A program made the translations under genes and the position numbers. Of a stretch of 64,000 nt of DNA, positions 1 to 7,466 are shown one piece after another. The stretch comes from Hymenobacter daecheongensis DSM 21074. Lineage in GTDB: Bacteria > Bacteroidota > Bacteroidia > Cytophagales > Hymenobacteraceae. The notes under the pieces were generated by a model. That model had not been told where the DNA came from, ran no database searches, and was given only the letters and a program-made list of their open reading frames with translations. Each line of letters starts with the position of its first letter. Position 1 is the stretch's first letter. The stretch spans positions 372,001 through 436,000 of the forward strand of contig NZ_FQYN01000003.1 of the NCBI RefSeq assembly GCF_900141805.1. The letters run 5' to 3'.

Positions 1-174
1 AAAGTGGGCCCAGCCGCGCCGGCCGAAAGCGCAGCCGCCAAGCTGTGCTAGCGTGCGCAGGGGCTTTCGCCGGCCGAGGCGGGCTGCTTCCGGGCATTTG
101 TGGGGCCGGGCTTTGTTCTTGCGGGCAAAGGCGGCAACTTCGCCGTTCTTTTTCTCTCCCAACTCTCTTTTATC

Positions 175-1188
175 ATGCTCAATATCTCCCGCCGGGTTCG
201 GCGCTGGCTGCCCATCACGGCTGTGCTGCTCGCGGCCCCCTCGCTGCTGTTTGCCTGGGGCACCTGGGGCCACCAGCGCATCAACCGCGCCGCCGTGCTG
301 GCCCTGCCGCCCGGCCTGCGCACGCTGTTCTACAACCACATCGACTTCATGGTGGAAGAATCGGTGGTGCCCGATCTGCGCAAGTACACCCTCAACGACC
401 GGGCCGAATACCCACGCCATTTCATTGATCTGGAGGACTATGGCTCCGCCCCCGTCAGCGAGCTGCCCCAGACCTCAACTGCCGCCTACGCCAAATACGA
501 GCCGGCCTTTCTGGACAAAAGCGGCCGCCTGCCCTGGCACATTCAGGACATGATGGGCAAGCTGACCCAGGCCATGAAAAACGGCCGCAAGGATGATATT
601 CTCTTCATTGCCGCCGATCTGGGCCACTACCTCGGCGATGCCGTGCAGCCCCTTCACACCTCCGCCAACCACGACGGCCAGCTGACCGGGCAGCGGGGCA
701 TCCACGCGTTTTTTGAGTCGCAGCTGGTGGAGCAGTTTGGCCACACCTACAACTTTCGCGTGGCCGCGCCGCGCGTCATCGACCCGGTGAGCGAAACCTG
801 GCGCATCATCGCCCAGAGCCACGCCGCCGCCGATACGCTGCTCAGCATTGAGCGGCAGCTGGCCGCCACCACGCCGCCCGCCAGCATCTACGCCCTCGAT
901 GCGCAGGGCCAGGTGAAAAAGAACGTATTCAACAGCCAGATTCATGCCCTGCCCTACGCCACCAGCTACCACCAGGCGCTGCGGCACATGGTAGAGCGCC
1001 AGCTGCGCGTGGCCGTGCAGGCTTCGGCCAACTACTGGTACACGGCCTGGGTAAATGCCGGCAAGCCCGACCTCGCCAAGCTCGACACCGACTACACCAC
1101 CCGCAGCAACGAGCAAAACCTGAAGGAGGAGCTGAAGCAGCTGGAAAAGGGCAAGCTGGTCGATTTCTCGTCGTATCCGGAGTTTTAG
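175..1188 (+). CDS. Secreted zinc-dependent S1/P1 nuclease or phospholipase C-like protein
   Basis: This 337-aa protein has a signal peptide (residues 1-27, hydrophobic core ITAVLLAAPSLLF) that would be cleaved at A27/W28. The mature protein then starts WGTWGHQ. In the S1/P1 nuclease and Zn-phospholipase C superfamily the mature N-terminal Trp is itself a zinc ligand, so the cleavage site supports the family call. Other expected ligands are visible: GH at 32-33, HFIDLED, GHYLGDAVQPLH and HAFFES (an HxxxE pair). It probably acts in the periplasm or outside the cell on nucleic acid or phospholipid; sequence alone does not separate the two. I chose the ATG at 175 because the upstream in-frame start at 100 would put 25 extra residues before the signal peptide. 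A strong terminator follows at 1272. Confidence 0.8.
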   Translation: MLNISRRVRRWLPITAVLLAAPSLLFAWGTWGHQRINRAAVLALPPGLRTLFYNHIDFMVEESVVPDLRKYTLNDRAEYPRHFIDLEDYGSAPVSELPQTSTAAYAKYEPAFLDKSGRLPWHIQDMMGKLTQAMKNGRKDDILFIAADLGHYLGDAVQPLHTSANHDGQLTGQRGIHAFFESQLVEQFGHTYNFRVAAPRVIDPVSETWRIIAQSHAAADTLLSIERQLAATTPPASIYALDAQGQVKKNVFNSQIHALPYATSYHQALRHMVERQLRVAVQASANYWYTAWVNAGKPDLAKLDTDYTTRSNEQNLKEELKQLEKGKLVDFSSYPEF

Positions 1189-1200
1189 GGGGTTCCGGGG

Positions 1201-1443
1201 CCTCACCCCCGGCCCGCAAATGCTTTAAGCGCATTATCCCGAGGAGAGGAGAGCCGAACGGCGCGAACGGACGAAAGCCCCCTGCTTCGCAGCAGGGGGC
1301 TTTCGTGTTTTGAAGTAATCCTGAATCATGCTGGTTGGCGGCGGGGTCGGAGGCGAAAGCCGACGACTCCGCACCGCTCGCGCCGCCGTGGCTCCCCTCT
1401 CCTCGGGATAATGCGCTTAAAGCATTTGCGGGTCGGGGGGGAG
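1201..1443. repeat. Long inverted repeat, family A, around a terminator
   Basis: The arms 1201-1254 and 1390-1443 are inverted copies with only a few mismatches. Their core is GCAAATGCTTTAAGCGCATT and its complement. Weaker pairing continues inward to about 1270. The central part holds the terminator at 1272-1305. The repeat fills the 282-bp gap between the convergent nuclease gene and asnA. Confidence 0.8.
1272..1310 (+). terminator. Rho-independent terminator after the nuclease gene
   Basis: Perfect 15-bp stem (1272-1286 with 1291-1305), TCGC tetraloop, then TGTTTT. It lies inside the long inverted repeat 1201-1443. Confidence 0.75.
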
Positions 1444-1470
1444 GCCCGCGGCACTGCCGGTGCCCTTCCC

Positions 1471-2478
1471 CTACAGCAGCGCCACGCCTGCCTCCAGCAG
1501 CTCCTGCCGCACACTCTCGGGCCAGATGCTCACCTGCACTTCCCCGATGTGGGCCTTGCGCAGCATAAACATGCACACCCTGGATTGCCCGATACCGCCG
1601 CCGATGCTCTGCGGCAGCTGGTCGGTGAGCAGCAGATCGTGGAAGCGCAGGGTGCGGCGCTCGGGGCAGCCGCGCAGCTCCAGCTGGTGGGCCAGCGCGT
1701 GCTTATCCACCCGAATGCCCATTGAGGACACCTCGAAGGAAGTCTGCAATACCGGGTGCCAGAGCAGAATATCGCCGTTCAGGCCCTGGTGGCCTTCCTC
1801 GTTGCGGGTGCTCCAGTCGTCGTAGTCGGGGGCGCGACCGTCGTGGGGCTCGCCGTGGGCCAGCTTGCCGCCGATGCCCATCAGGAACACGGCTCCGTAC
1901 TGGCGGGTGGCTTCGTGCTCGCGCTGCTTGGGCGTGAGGCCGGGGTATTGGCGCAGCAAATCCTCGGCGTGCAGAAACGTGATTTTGCCGGGCAATACCG
2001 GCGTTATCTCAGGGTATTCGGCGGCCACCTGGGCTTCCGTGGCCTGCAGCGCGGCGTAGATTTTCTCCACCGTGGCCCGCAAAAACGCGCTGGTGCGCTG
2101 CCCGGGAGCCATGCGCTGCTCCCAGTCCCATTGGTCTACATAAATAGAGTGGATGGGGCTGTAGTCTTCGTCGGGGCGCAGGGCCCGCATATCGGTGAGC
2201 AGGCCCTTGCCGGGCTCGATGCCCAGTTCCTGCAGGCGCACGCGCTTCCACTTGGCCAGCGAATGCACCACCACGGCCCGCTGCTCGGCCATCGCCTTGA
2301 TGGGGAAATGCACCGGCCGCTCCGTGCCGTTCAGGTCGTCGTTGATGCCGGTGCCGTCGAGCACGGCAATGGGCGACGATACTTTGCTCAGGTGCAGCTG
2401 GCGGGCCAACTCACGGGCGAAGGTTTCTTTCACGAATCCAATGGATTCTTCGGTTTTCAGGAGCTGCTGGGCAGTCAT
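1471..2478 (-). CDS. asnA: Aspartate--ammonia ligase
   Basis: This 335-aa protein is a full-length match to AsnA, the ammonia-using asparagine synthetase of class II aminoacyl-tRNA synthetase fold. It converts aspartate, ATP and ammonia to asparagine in the cytosol. Family-typical stretches are visible: an N-terminal EESIGFVKETFARELARQL, then SSPIAVLDGTGINDDLNG, VHSLAKWKR, the DMRALRPDED block followed by HSIYVDQWDWE, and near the C-terminus GIRVDKHAL and QSIGGGIGQSR. The length (about 330 aa) is normal. It stands alone, with inverted repeat A behind it and a long AT-rich leader region in front. No clear promoter was found in 2479-2645. Confidence 0.95.
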   Translation of the reverse strand: MTAQQLLKTEESIGFVKETFARELARQLHLSKVSSPIAVLDGTGINDDLNGTERPVHFPIKAMAEQRAVVVHSLAKWKRVRLQELGIEPGKGLLTDMRALRPDEDYSPIHSIYVDQWDWEQRMAPGQRTSAFLRATVEKIYAALQATEAQVAAEYPEITPVLPGKITFLHAEDLLRQYPGLTPKQREHEATRQYGAVFLMGIGGKLAHGEPHDGRAPDYDDWSTRNEEGHQGLNGDILLWHPVLQTSFEVSSMGIRVDKHALAHQLELRGCPERRTLRFHDLLLTDQLPQSIGGGIGQSRVCMFMLRKAHIGEVQVSIWPESVRQELLEAGVALL

Positions 2479-2644
2479 GGCAGGAAGGTTTTGGGTGAAT
2501 TATTTAAATGAAAAAAGCTTGATGCAGGCGCAGAGAATTACCATTCCCCGATTGGGTAGCTTTTTTTGAAAACCAGAAAGAGTCGCGCTAAAAAACTACG
2601 CGAAGGGCCGCGCTTCCAAAGAATGAATCGGGTGCGGCAGGCAC

Positions 2645-2681
2645 AAAAAAAAGAGCCTTCCCGATATCAGGAAGGCTCTTT
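2645..2681 (-). terminator. Terminator of the candidate small transcript
   Basis: 12-bp stem (2650-2661 with 2670-2681), 8-nt loop and, on the minus strand, a run of T residues (plus-strand A run at 2645-2652). It starts three bases past the stop codon of the 35-codon ORF. Confidence 0.75.
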
Positions 2682-2684
2682 CTG

Positions 2685-2792
2685 TTATTTATTGCTCGTT
2701 CGTTTTTCCTTTAGAGCAATAGCCTCCCTGTCTCGAAATAGATTATTATTCGAGTTATTGTTCAGGGGATTATTGCTGAAGAAAAGCGTCAT
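2685..2792 (-). CDS. Candidate 35-aa small protein (or the body of a small RNA)
   Basis: I do not recognise this. An ATG at 2792 opens 35 codons, rich in Asn near the start (PLNNNSNNNLF) and charged at the end (ALKEKRTSNK). It stops at TAA just ahead of a strong terminator. A Bacteroidota-type promoter (TTG-N19-TATACTTG) lies 28 bp upstream, which predicts a transcript of about 165 nt from near 2813 to 2648. The unit is therefore independently transcribed in principle. Whether the product is the peptide or the RNA cannot be told from one sequence. Base composition differs from neighbouring genes. Confidence 0.35.
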   Translation of the reverse strand: MTLFFSNNPLNNNSNNNLFRDREAIALKEKRTSNK

Positions 2793-2819
2793 TTTCGGGG
2801 CTTTTTGAGCTGAATAGTA

Positions 2820-2849
2820 CAAGTATAAAAGAATAAATAATTACATCAA
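2820..2849 (-). promoter_or_regulatory. Predicted sigma-A promoter of the small transcript
   Basis: On the minus strand, TTG (plus 2847-2849), 19-bp spacer, then TATACTTG (plus 2820-2827). This matches the Bacteroidota TTG/TAnnTTTG layout with one mismatch in the -7 box. Confidence 0.45.
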
Positions 2850-2922
2850 AATAATTGCGTGTTATCTTTTCGATTTCTGGATTCAGGACACGAATATCAG
2901 AGCTGCGTCAATGGCCGTTGCA

Positions 2923-3010
2923 TGTAGAGACGCGACACTTCGCGTCTCCCCGTTCGCGCTATCCAAACGAAATCGTTCGACGACCAGACGCGAAGTGTCG
3001 CGTTTCTACA
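2923..3010. repeat. Inverted repeat, family B, overlapping a stop codon
   Basis: The 25-nt arms 2923-2947 and 2986-3010 pair with one mismatch (core GAGACGCGACACTTCGCGTCT). Each arm is itself partly palindromic (GACGCGACACTTCGCGTC). The right arm covers the TAG stop (3006-3008) of the nuclease gene, so the repeat supplies the last codons of that protein. Confidence 0.8.
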
Positions 3011-3791
3011 CGCCGTTCAGGCCCTGCGAAATGTCGCGTACGGCTTCGGAGAGGTAGGCTGGCACCTGCGCTGAGGGCTGCAGAAACCGCAGCAGCCGCA
3101 GGTATTTGGCCCGCCCCTCGGCCAGCATGTGCGCCGATACTTCTACCGTGAATACGCTGAAGGGCTCTATTTTTTGCACGCCCACCAGCAGGAAGCGGTC
3201 GGCCCGCAGGGCATCGAGGTAGAAGGCGGCCTGGCGGTCGTAGTCGTAGCCGCTGCACTGGGCCAGGAAGTGGTCGTAGTCGCGGGCGGCGGTGGTTTTG
3301 AAGTCGATAATGGTGTAGCCGCCGTCGGTGGCGGGCACCACCAGATCGGCGCGGAGCTTGCAGAGCGTGCCGGTTTCGGGCTCGGTGAAGATGCAGCTGG
3401 GCTCCGGCGTACCGTTGTCCAGCAGCGCCACCAGTTCGGGCTGCAGGCGTACGCCCTCCACCATCCACCACACCAGCGAGTCGTTGATGCCGGGCTGGCC
3501 GGCCTCATACAGGTCGGGCTCCAGCAGGGCCGTATGGAAAGCAGTACCCAGACCCAGCGCCCCGGCCATAGAGGCAGGCTTTTCGTAGCGGCCGTTTAGG
3601 GCATCGCGCAGGCGCGAGAGGTCGGAGTTGGCAATGGCGGGCAGGGCGCGGTAGTCGTCGTAGGCAATACGCAGCAGATCGGGGCGCGGGGAAGAATCGG
3701 AAGGAGAAGGCGTCACGGGGAAAGTAAAAACCGGGTGGGCAGGCAGTGGTAAGGTCAGGCAAAGACAATAGGCAACAACGGCGGCGGCCAT
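3006..3791 (-). CDS. RecB/RecE-like PD-(D/E)XK nuclease domain protein
   Basis: This protein of up to 261 aa has the RecB-type PD-(D/E)XK nuclease pattern: GLGTAFHTALLEPD (the upstream GxxxH), RADLVV (acidic residue), YTIIDFKTTAARD (the DxK motif) and YDRQAAFYLD (QxxxY). Phage and prophage exonucleases of the RecE C-terminal type share this order. The N-terminal 25 residues look like read-through. A GTG at 3716 would start the protein at VTPSPSDSSPRPDL, immediately before the conserved region, and may be the true start. It stands alone, with no phage genes adjacent. The C-terminus is encoded by inverted repeat B. Confidence 0.65.
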   Translation of the reverse strand: MAAAVVAYCLCLTLPLPAHPVFTFPVTPSPSDSSPRPDLLRIAYDDYRALPAIANSDLSRLRDALNGRYEKPASMAGALGLGTAFHTALLEPDLYEAGQPGINDSLVWWMVEGVRLQPELVALLDNGTPEPSCIFTEPETGTLCKLRADLVVPATDGGYTIIDFKTTAARDYDHFLAQCSGYDYDRQAAFYLDALRADRFLLVGVQKIEPFSVFTVEVSAHMLAEGRAKYLRLLRFLQPSAQVPAYLSEAVRDISQGLNGV

Positions 3792-3895
3792 TGGGTGCCC
3801 CCATAAGACCAGCTTGTGCCCAACAATGTTGGCGCAGCCAGGGCGCGGGCGCTTAAATGTAAGCCCTGCGCCTTGGCCCGCCTCCTGCCCCTACG

Positions 3896-4936
3896 CTACT
3901 TCCGCCGGTTTGGGCTGGTTCGGAGCCACTTTTGGGCGGCCACTACTTTGGCATCTTTGGCCAGCTCCGTGAAATCGTCGCCGCCGGTGATGAGTTCGTC
4001 GGGCACTAGGCTGGACTTGTACACCACGCCGTTGCGGTCCGTTTCCAGCAGCCCGGCAATGGTCAGGTAGGCGCCGCCGCTGATGGGGTAGCTCTGGTTG
4101 GCGGTGGTGGCGCCGTAGGTCGGCTCCCCGAAAAAGCGCGTCAGCGGCCGACCGCGCAGGCTAATAGCCACAATTTCGCCCGAGCTGGCTGTGCGGCCGC
4201 TCAGCAGCACCGCCACCGGCTGGTGGGGCCGGGCCGCAAAACGCTCGGTCAGATTGGTCACCTTCAAGGAGTCGAGGTAAAAGTTCTGCCGCCGCAGATA
4301 CCACTGCTCATCGGGCTTGCCGTCTTTGTCCACAAACCCGCCGAGGTGGCCTTCGCCGATGAGCGGCGCGAGGCCGGCCAGCATGGGCGCCATAGCCCCG
4401 CCGTCGTTCAGGCGCAGATCAATGATCCAGGCCCGCACCTTCGCCACCGGCAGCCGGCAGAGCGAATCCTGCACCACTTGGGCGGCGGCCTGCATCTGGG
4501 CCAGGCTGCCGCCGGCGCTGTTGCCGGGCAGCAGAATGTAGCCCACGCCGCGCGGCAGCAGCCGCACCCGAATGCCCGGCTTTTTGGCCAGCTCCGCCTT
4601 CACCACGGCATTGGCGTAGGGCACGCGGGCGGGGTTGCGCCACTTGTATGTTTTGTCCTGATAGGTGAGCCAGCCATGGTCGTCTTTGAGCTGCTCGAAC
4701 AGATACGGATACAGCGGCAGCAGTTCGCGCACGGTGCGCGCCCCCTGGGCCTTCTGGTAGACCGCCTGCCGTAGCTGGGGCCAATTAACCGTGTTGCGCT
4801 CCAATGAATACGTCTGCAGCAGGGTCAGGCTTTTGTCGAGGAAGGTCTGCACCGAATCGGGCAGGGGCGCGGTGGTCTGGGCGCGGGCGGCCGGCGTGGC
4901 GGCCAATAATAGCACGGATAATCCTAGTTTCTTCAT
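3896..4936 (-). CDS. S41 family (C-terminal processing) peptidase
   Basis: This 346-aa exported protein has a signal peptide ending in TPAARAQ. The S41 catalytic core is in the C-terminal half: AWIIDLRLNDGG, then VAVLLSGRTASSGEIVA carrying the nucleophile Ser (the TASSGE block), FFGEPTYGAT and SLVPDELI. No PDZ domain is obvious between residues 130 and 200, so it belongs with the short, tricorn-like S41 proteins rather than CtpA. It probably degrades peptides in the periplasm. I chose the ATG at 4936, which begins MKKLGLSVLLL. The longer frame to 5062 has 42 arginine-rich residues that do not fit a signal peptide. It is divergent from the YgjP-like gene. Confidence 0.8.
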   Translation of the reverse strand: MKKLGLSVLLLAATPAARAQTTAPLPDSVQTFLDKSLTLLQTYSLERNTVNWPQLRQAVYQKAQGARTVRELLPLYPYLFEQLKDDHGWLTYQDKTYKWRNPARVPYANAVVKAELAKKPGIRVRLLPRGVGYILLPGNSAGGSLAQMQAAAQVVQDSLCRLPVAKVRAWIIDLRLNDGGAMAPMLAGLAPLIGEGHLGGFVDKDGKPDEQWYLRRQNFYLDSLKVTNLTERFAARPHQPVAVLLSGRTASSGEIVAISLRGRPLTRFFGEPTYGATTANQSYPISGGAYLTIAGLLETDRNGVVYKSSLVPDELITGGDDFTELAKDAKVVAAQKWLRTSPNRRK

Positions 4937-5040
4937 GCCGGGAAGATGCGAAAAATGGCGGTGTCGTTGCCTTTTGCCAAGAAAAACCGTCCGGCACAGC
5001 CCAGTACGGCGCGGGCGTTTTCGGGACCGGCAATCCGCCC

Positions 5041-5048
5041 TATCTTTG
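5041..5048 (+). promoter_or_regulatory. -7 box (TATCTTTG) of the YgjP-like gene
   Basis: A perfect TAnnTTTG box 20 bp before the ATG, with a TTT at 5018-5020 in the -33 position (20-bp spacer). It predicts a leader of about 15 nt. Confidence 0.5.
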
Positions 5049-5067
5049 CCTTTCAGCCCCACTCTTC

Positions 5068-5787
5068 ATGCCCCATCTTACAGTTGCCGACCTTCACATT
5101 GAGCTGGTGCGCAAGAATATCCGCAGCCTGCGCCTGACGGTGTACGCGCCCGATGGCCGCATTCGGGTGGCGGCCCCGCTGCGCACGCCCGAGGCCGCCA
5201 TTCACGAGTTTGTCAGCACGCGCCGGGCCTGGATTCGCAGGCATCAGGAGAAGTTTGAGGCGCGGGAAAAACCGGCGGAGCTAACCTACGAATCGGGCGA
5301 AACGCACTTCTACCAGGGCCTCCCCTACCCGCTGCGGGTGCAGCAGGCCACCGGCCCCGCCCGCGTGGCCCTGCTCGACGGGCAGCTGTGCCTGACGGTG
5401 CCCGCCGGCGCTACTCGCACCCAGCGCCAACTGACCCTCACGGCCTGGTATCGGGCGCGGCTGAAAGAGCAGCTGCCGGCCCTGCTGGCGCACTGGGAGC
5501 CGATAGTGGGCGTGCGGGCAACTGCGTGGGGCGTGAAGCAGATGAAGACCCGCTGGGGCACCTGCAACATTCGGGCAAAGCGCATCTGGCTGAATCTGGA
5601 GCTGATAAAGCACCCCACGCCCAGCCTGGAATACGTGGTGGTGCACGAGCTGGTGCACCTGCACGAGCGTCTGCACAATGCCCGCTTCTGGGGCCTGATG
5701 GACCAGTTTATGCCCGACTGGCGGGCCGCCTCCGCCGCCCTGAAGCGCACCGCCCTGGCCCCTTCGCCCGGCTCCGATGCCTGTTAG
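5068..5787 (+). CDS. YgjP-like (DUF45) metallopeptidase domain protein
   Basis: This 239-aa cytosolic protein has the zincin motif HELVHLHERLH (HExxH plus a third His) at about residues 192-202, preceded by MKTRWGTCN and IWLNLELIKHP. This is the order seen in the YgjP/DUF45 family, related to SprT and WLM. The N-terminal half is a beta-rich domain (VRKNIRSLRLTVYAPDG) typical of the family. The reaction of this family is poorly known. The ATG at 5068 was chosen because it sits 20 bp after a TATCTTTG promoter box; the frame extends upstream to 4804 but overlaps the divergent S41 peptidase gene. Confidence 0.8.
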   Translation: MPHLTVADLHIELVRKNIRSLRLTVYAPDGRIRVAAPLRTPEAAIHEFVSTRRAWIRRHQEKFEAREKPAELTYESGETHFYQGLPYPLRVQQATGPARVALLDGQLCLTVPAGATRTQRQLTLTAWYRARLKEQLPALLAHWEPIVGVRATAWGVKQMKTRWGTCNIRAKRIWLNLELIKHPTPSLEYVVVHELVHLHERLHNARFWGLMDQFMPDWRAASAALKRTALAPSPGSDAC

Positions 5788-5954
5788 CCCCGCTCGCCTG
5801 AGCGTTTTTGCCTAGCCTGGCTCGTCTTGCAGCAGCTTACGGCAGCGGCAAGCACCATTGCAGGCCACATGCCATTGATCATTCAGCCTTATTGATAAGC
5901 CGCGTATGTAGCCGGGAAGTTGGAAGTGGCCACCAGCCTTGGGCGCATCAATAA

Positions 5955-5989
5955 AAAAACCCTCACTACATAGCGTAGTAAGGGTTTTT
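5955..5989 (-). terminator. Displaced original terminator of tRNA-Lys
   Basis: 15-bp stem with one mismatch (5955-5969 with 5975-5989), bounded by A and T runs. Before island insertion it would have followed the tRNA-Lys 3' end directly, since the last seven bases are part of attL. The intact tRNA now uses a different hairpin at 25550. Confidence 0.6.
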
Positions 5990-6006
5990 GGTGATCCCGC
6001 TGGGAT
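5983..6006. repeat. attL: 24-bp copy of the tRNA-Lys 3' end
   Basis: Identical to 25578-25601. It contains TGGTGATCCCGCTGGGAT, the complement of the T-stem, acceptor stem and CCA of tRNA-Lys. Identity stops at 6007, where CACACC replaces the T-loop sequence. Confidence 0.85.
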
Positions 6007-6111
6007 CACACCAAATTATGTTGATTTAACTGTAAAATACCTTCACACAGGGTTTAAAGCGATATTTATCTAAGGGACTTACTAAGGATTACTTACTTAT
6101 TTTCAATTTTA

Positions 6112-6131
6112 CGGCCCCACTCGCGGCCCCA
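6112..6131 (+). promoter_or_regulatory. Left copy of a 20-nt terminal repeat (Int arm site or operator candidate)
   Basis: CGGCCCCACTCGCGGCCCCA, repeated in the same orientation at 25523-25542 with one mismatch. It is internally a pair of CGGCCCCA octamers 12 bp apart. It lies 15-34 bp upstream of the integrase -7 box, where a bound protein would block transcription. Confidence 0.5.
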
Positions 6132-6145
6132 CTCAAATCTTTACC

Positions 6146-6153
6146 TACTTTTG
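6146..6153 (+). promoter_or_regulatory. -7 box (TACTTTTG) of the integrase gene
   Basis: Perfect TAnnTTTG box 46 bp before the integrase ATG. No clear TTG at -33; that region holds the CGGCCCCA repeat instead, consistent with regulated expression. Confidence 0.45.
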
Positions 6154-6198
6154 ATTGGCCCGGCGAAAGGCACAACCACCCTTCTCTTTATCCTATCT

Positions 6199-7440
6199 AT
6201 GGCTTCTACCAAACTGGTTATCCGCAGTGACCGGAAGAACTTCGGCAAGACAACCATTTACGTCCAGTACACTCACAAGAGCATTAAGAAAAAGTTCAGC
6301 ACTAGCATCAGTGTGGAGCCCGAACGGTGGAACGTGAAGGGGCAGAAGATTATAGGTAGTACAACAGAAGTAACAGAAAACAATCTGACAATTCAGGCCG
6401 CCAGAGCCCGCATTGATCAGATTGTCCGACACGCCATCATGCACGGCGAAGAGCCCACATTCGCCTTGGTCGAGGAACGTCTTAAACAATTGCTCTCTCC
6501 TACTCCCGCGGGTCAAGCAGCCGAACAGAAGTCACCTCAGACGACCTATACCAGCTTTCTTGAACTCTTTGCTTCCTACATCGAAGCCACCAGCTCTATG
6601 AAAGCCCACGGCACGGTCAAGCATTACAAGAGTACGCTAAACCACCTGCACGCCTATGCAAATAAGAAGCGCTTGCCGTTAAGCCTTGCCCAAGTGGACA
6701 CCACCTTCTACCACGACTTTGTACAGTTCCTGACCCAGGACTTAGCCATGACTAATGGGACAGCTAATAACCAACTTAAGCGCGTCAAAGTGGTAATGGG
6801 CTACGCCATTGACCAAGGACTGACCGACAACTTGGCTTTCCGCAAGTTCAAGCTGCTGAAACACACGGAAGCGGACGTGGTCTACTTAACTAAGCAGGAA
6901 CTGCAAACCCTCTTTGAAGCCGATTTGAGCACAGAGCCACGCTTGGCGAAAGTGCGTGACTTGTTCGTGCTGGCTTGCACCACCGGACTACGCTATTCCG
7001 ACTTCAGCACCATCCACCCCAATAACATCGTGAACGATCAACTAGTATTACGCACAGTCAAAACTCGTGATTGGCTCCGTGTGGATCTGAACCAGTATTC
7101 ACGTGCCATCTTGGAATGCTATCCTGACGGATTACCTAAACTATCGCAGCAGAAGTTCAACGATTATGTAAAGGATTTAGGTCAGCACTGCGGTATTGAC
7201 AAATCCACGCTAGTAGTACGCTATCAAGGGAGCAAACGGGTGGAAGAACGCGTACCTAAGTACACACTACTTTCCTCACATACTGGGCGACGCACTTTCG
7301 TTACGCAGAGCCTAGAACGAGGTATGGGTGTAGAAGTAGTTCAAAAATTTACTGGACACAAGGATCTTAAAACAGTGATGCGCTACGCCAAAGTCGCAGA
7401 TGAGCAGAAAAAGAGTCAAATGAATAAAGCTTGGGGTTAA
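6199..7440 (+). CDS. Tyrosine recombinase (site-specific integrase) of the island
   Basis: This 413-aa integrase has an N-terminal arm-binding domain (residues 1-60, TIYVQYTHKSIKKKFST...ERWNVKGQKI), a SAM-like core-binding domain (about 115-220) and a C-terminal catalytic domain. All catalytic residues are present: R265 (TGLRYSD), K288 (RTVKTRD), H361 and R364 (SSHTGRRTFVT), H387 (TGHKDLKTV) and the nucleophile Y396 (MRYAKV). It should integrate and excise the island at tRNA-Lys. I chose the ATG at 6199; an in-frame TTG at 6151 overlaps the -7 promoter box and would add an unlikely hydrophobic leader. It is convergent with gajB, ending 26 bp from it. Confidence 0.93.
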   Translation: MASTKLVIRSDRKNFGKTTIYVQYTHKSIKKKFSTSISVEPERWNVKGQKIIGSTTEVTENNLTIQAARARIDQIVRHAIMHGEEPTFALVEERLKQLLSPTPAGQAAEQKSPQTTYTSFLELFASYIEATSSMKAHGTVKHYKSTLNHLHAYANKKRLPLSLAQVDTTFYHDFVQFLTQDLAMTNGTANNQLKRVKVVMGYAIDQGLTDNLAFRKFKLLKHTEADVVYLTKQELQTLFEADLSTEPRLAKVRDLFVLACTTGLRYSDFSTIHPNNIVNDQLVLRTVKTRDWLRVDLNQYSRAILECYPDGLPKLSQQKFNDYVKDLGQHCGIDKSTLVVRYQGSKRVEERVPKYTLLSSHTGRRTFVTQSLERGMGVEVVQKFTGHKDLKTVMRYAKVADEQKKSQMNKAWG

Positions 7441-7466
7441 TTTCTTAAGCCAAGCATACCCAGCGT

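Larger units (their letters stand above)
2479..3005. other. AT-rich intergenic stretch holding a candidate small transcription unit
   Basis: This 527-bp gap between asnA and the RecB-like nuclease gene is clearly more AT-rich than its surroundings. From right to left it contains the inverted repeat at 2923-3010, a minus-strand promoter (2820-2849), a 35-codon ORF (2685-2792) and a terminator (2645-2681). The rest (2479-2640) must carry the asnA promoter and leader, but I see no clear TAnnTTTG box there. Confidence 0.6.
5788..6198. other. Gap spanning the left island junction
   Basis: Chromosomal DNA runs to about 5983. It includes a hairpin with an A/T tract (5955-5989), which is probably the original terminator of the tRNA-Lys gene now at 25584. 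Then come attL (5983-6006), AT-rich island DNA, a 20-nt repeat (6112-6131) and the integrase promoter (-7 box 6146-6153). No convincing gene is present. Confidence 0.7.

Noticed and set aside
1..51. An open plus-strand frame ending in TAG at 49-51 (KVGPAAPAESAAAKLC)
   Set aside because: It could be the 3' end of a gene to the left, but 16 codons at the window edge are not enough to call it.
2566..2808. 80-codon plus-strand ORF
   Set aside because: It runs across the terminator and antisense to the candidate small transcript, with no family resemblance and no promoter.
5812..6009. 65-codon minus-strand ORF over attL
   Set aside because: It crosses the terminator hairpin and the att repeat; no motif.
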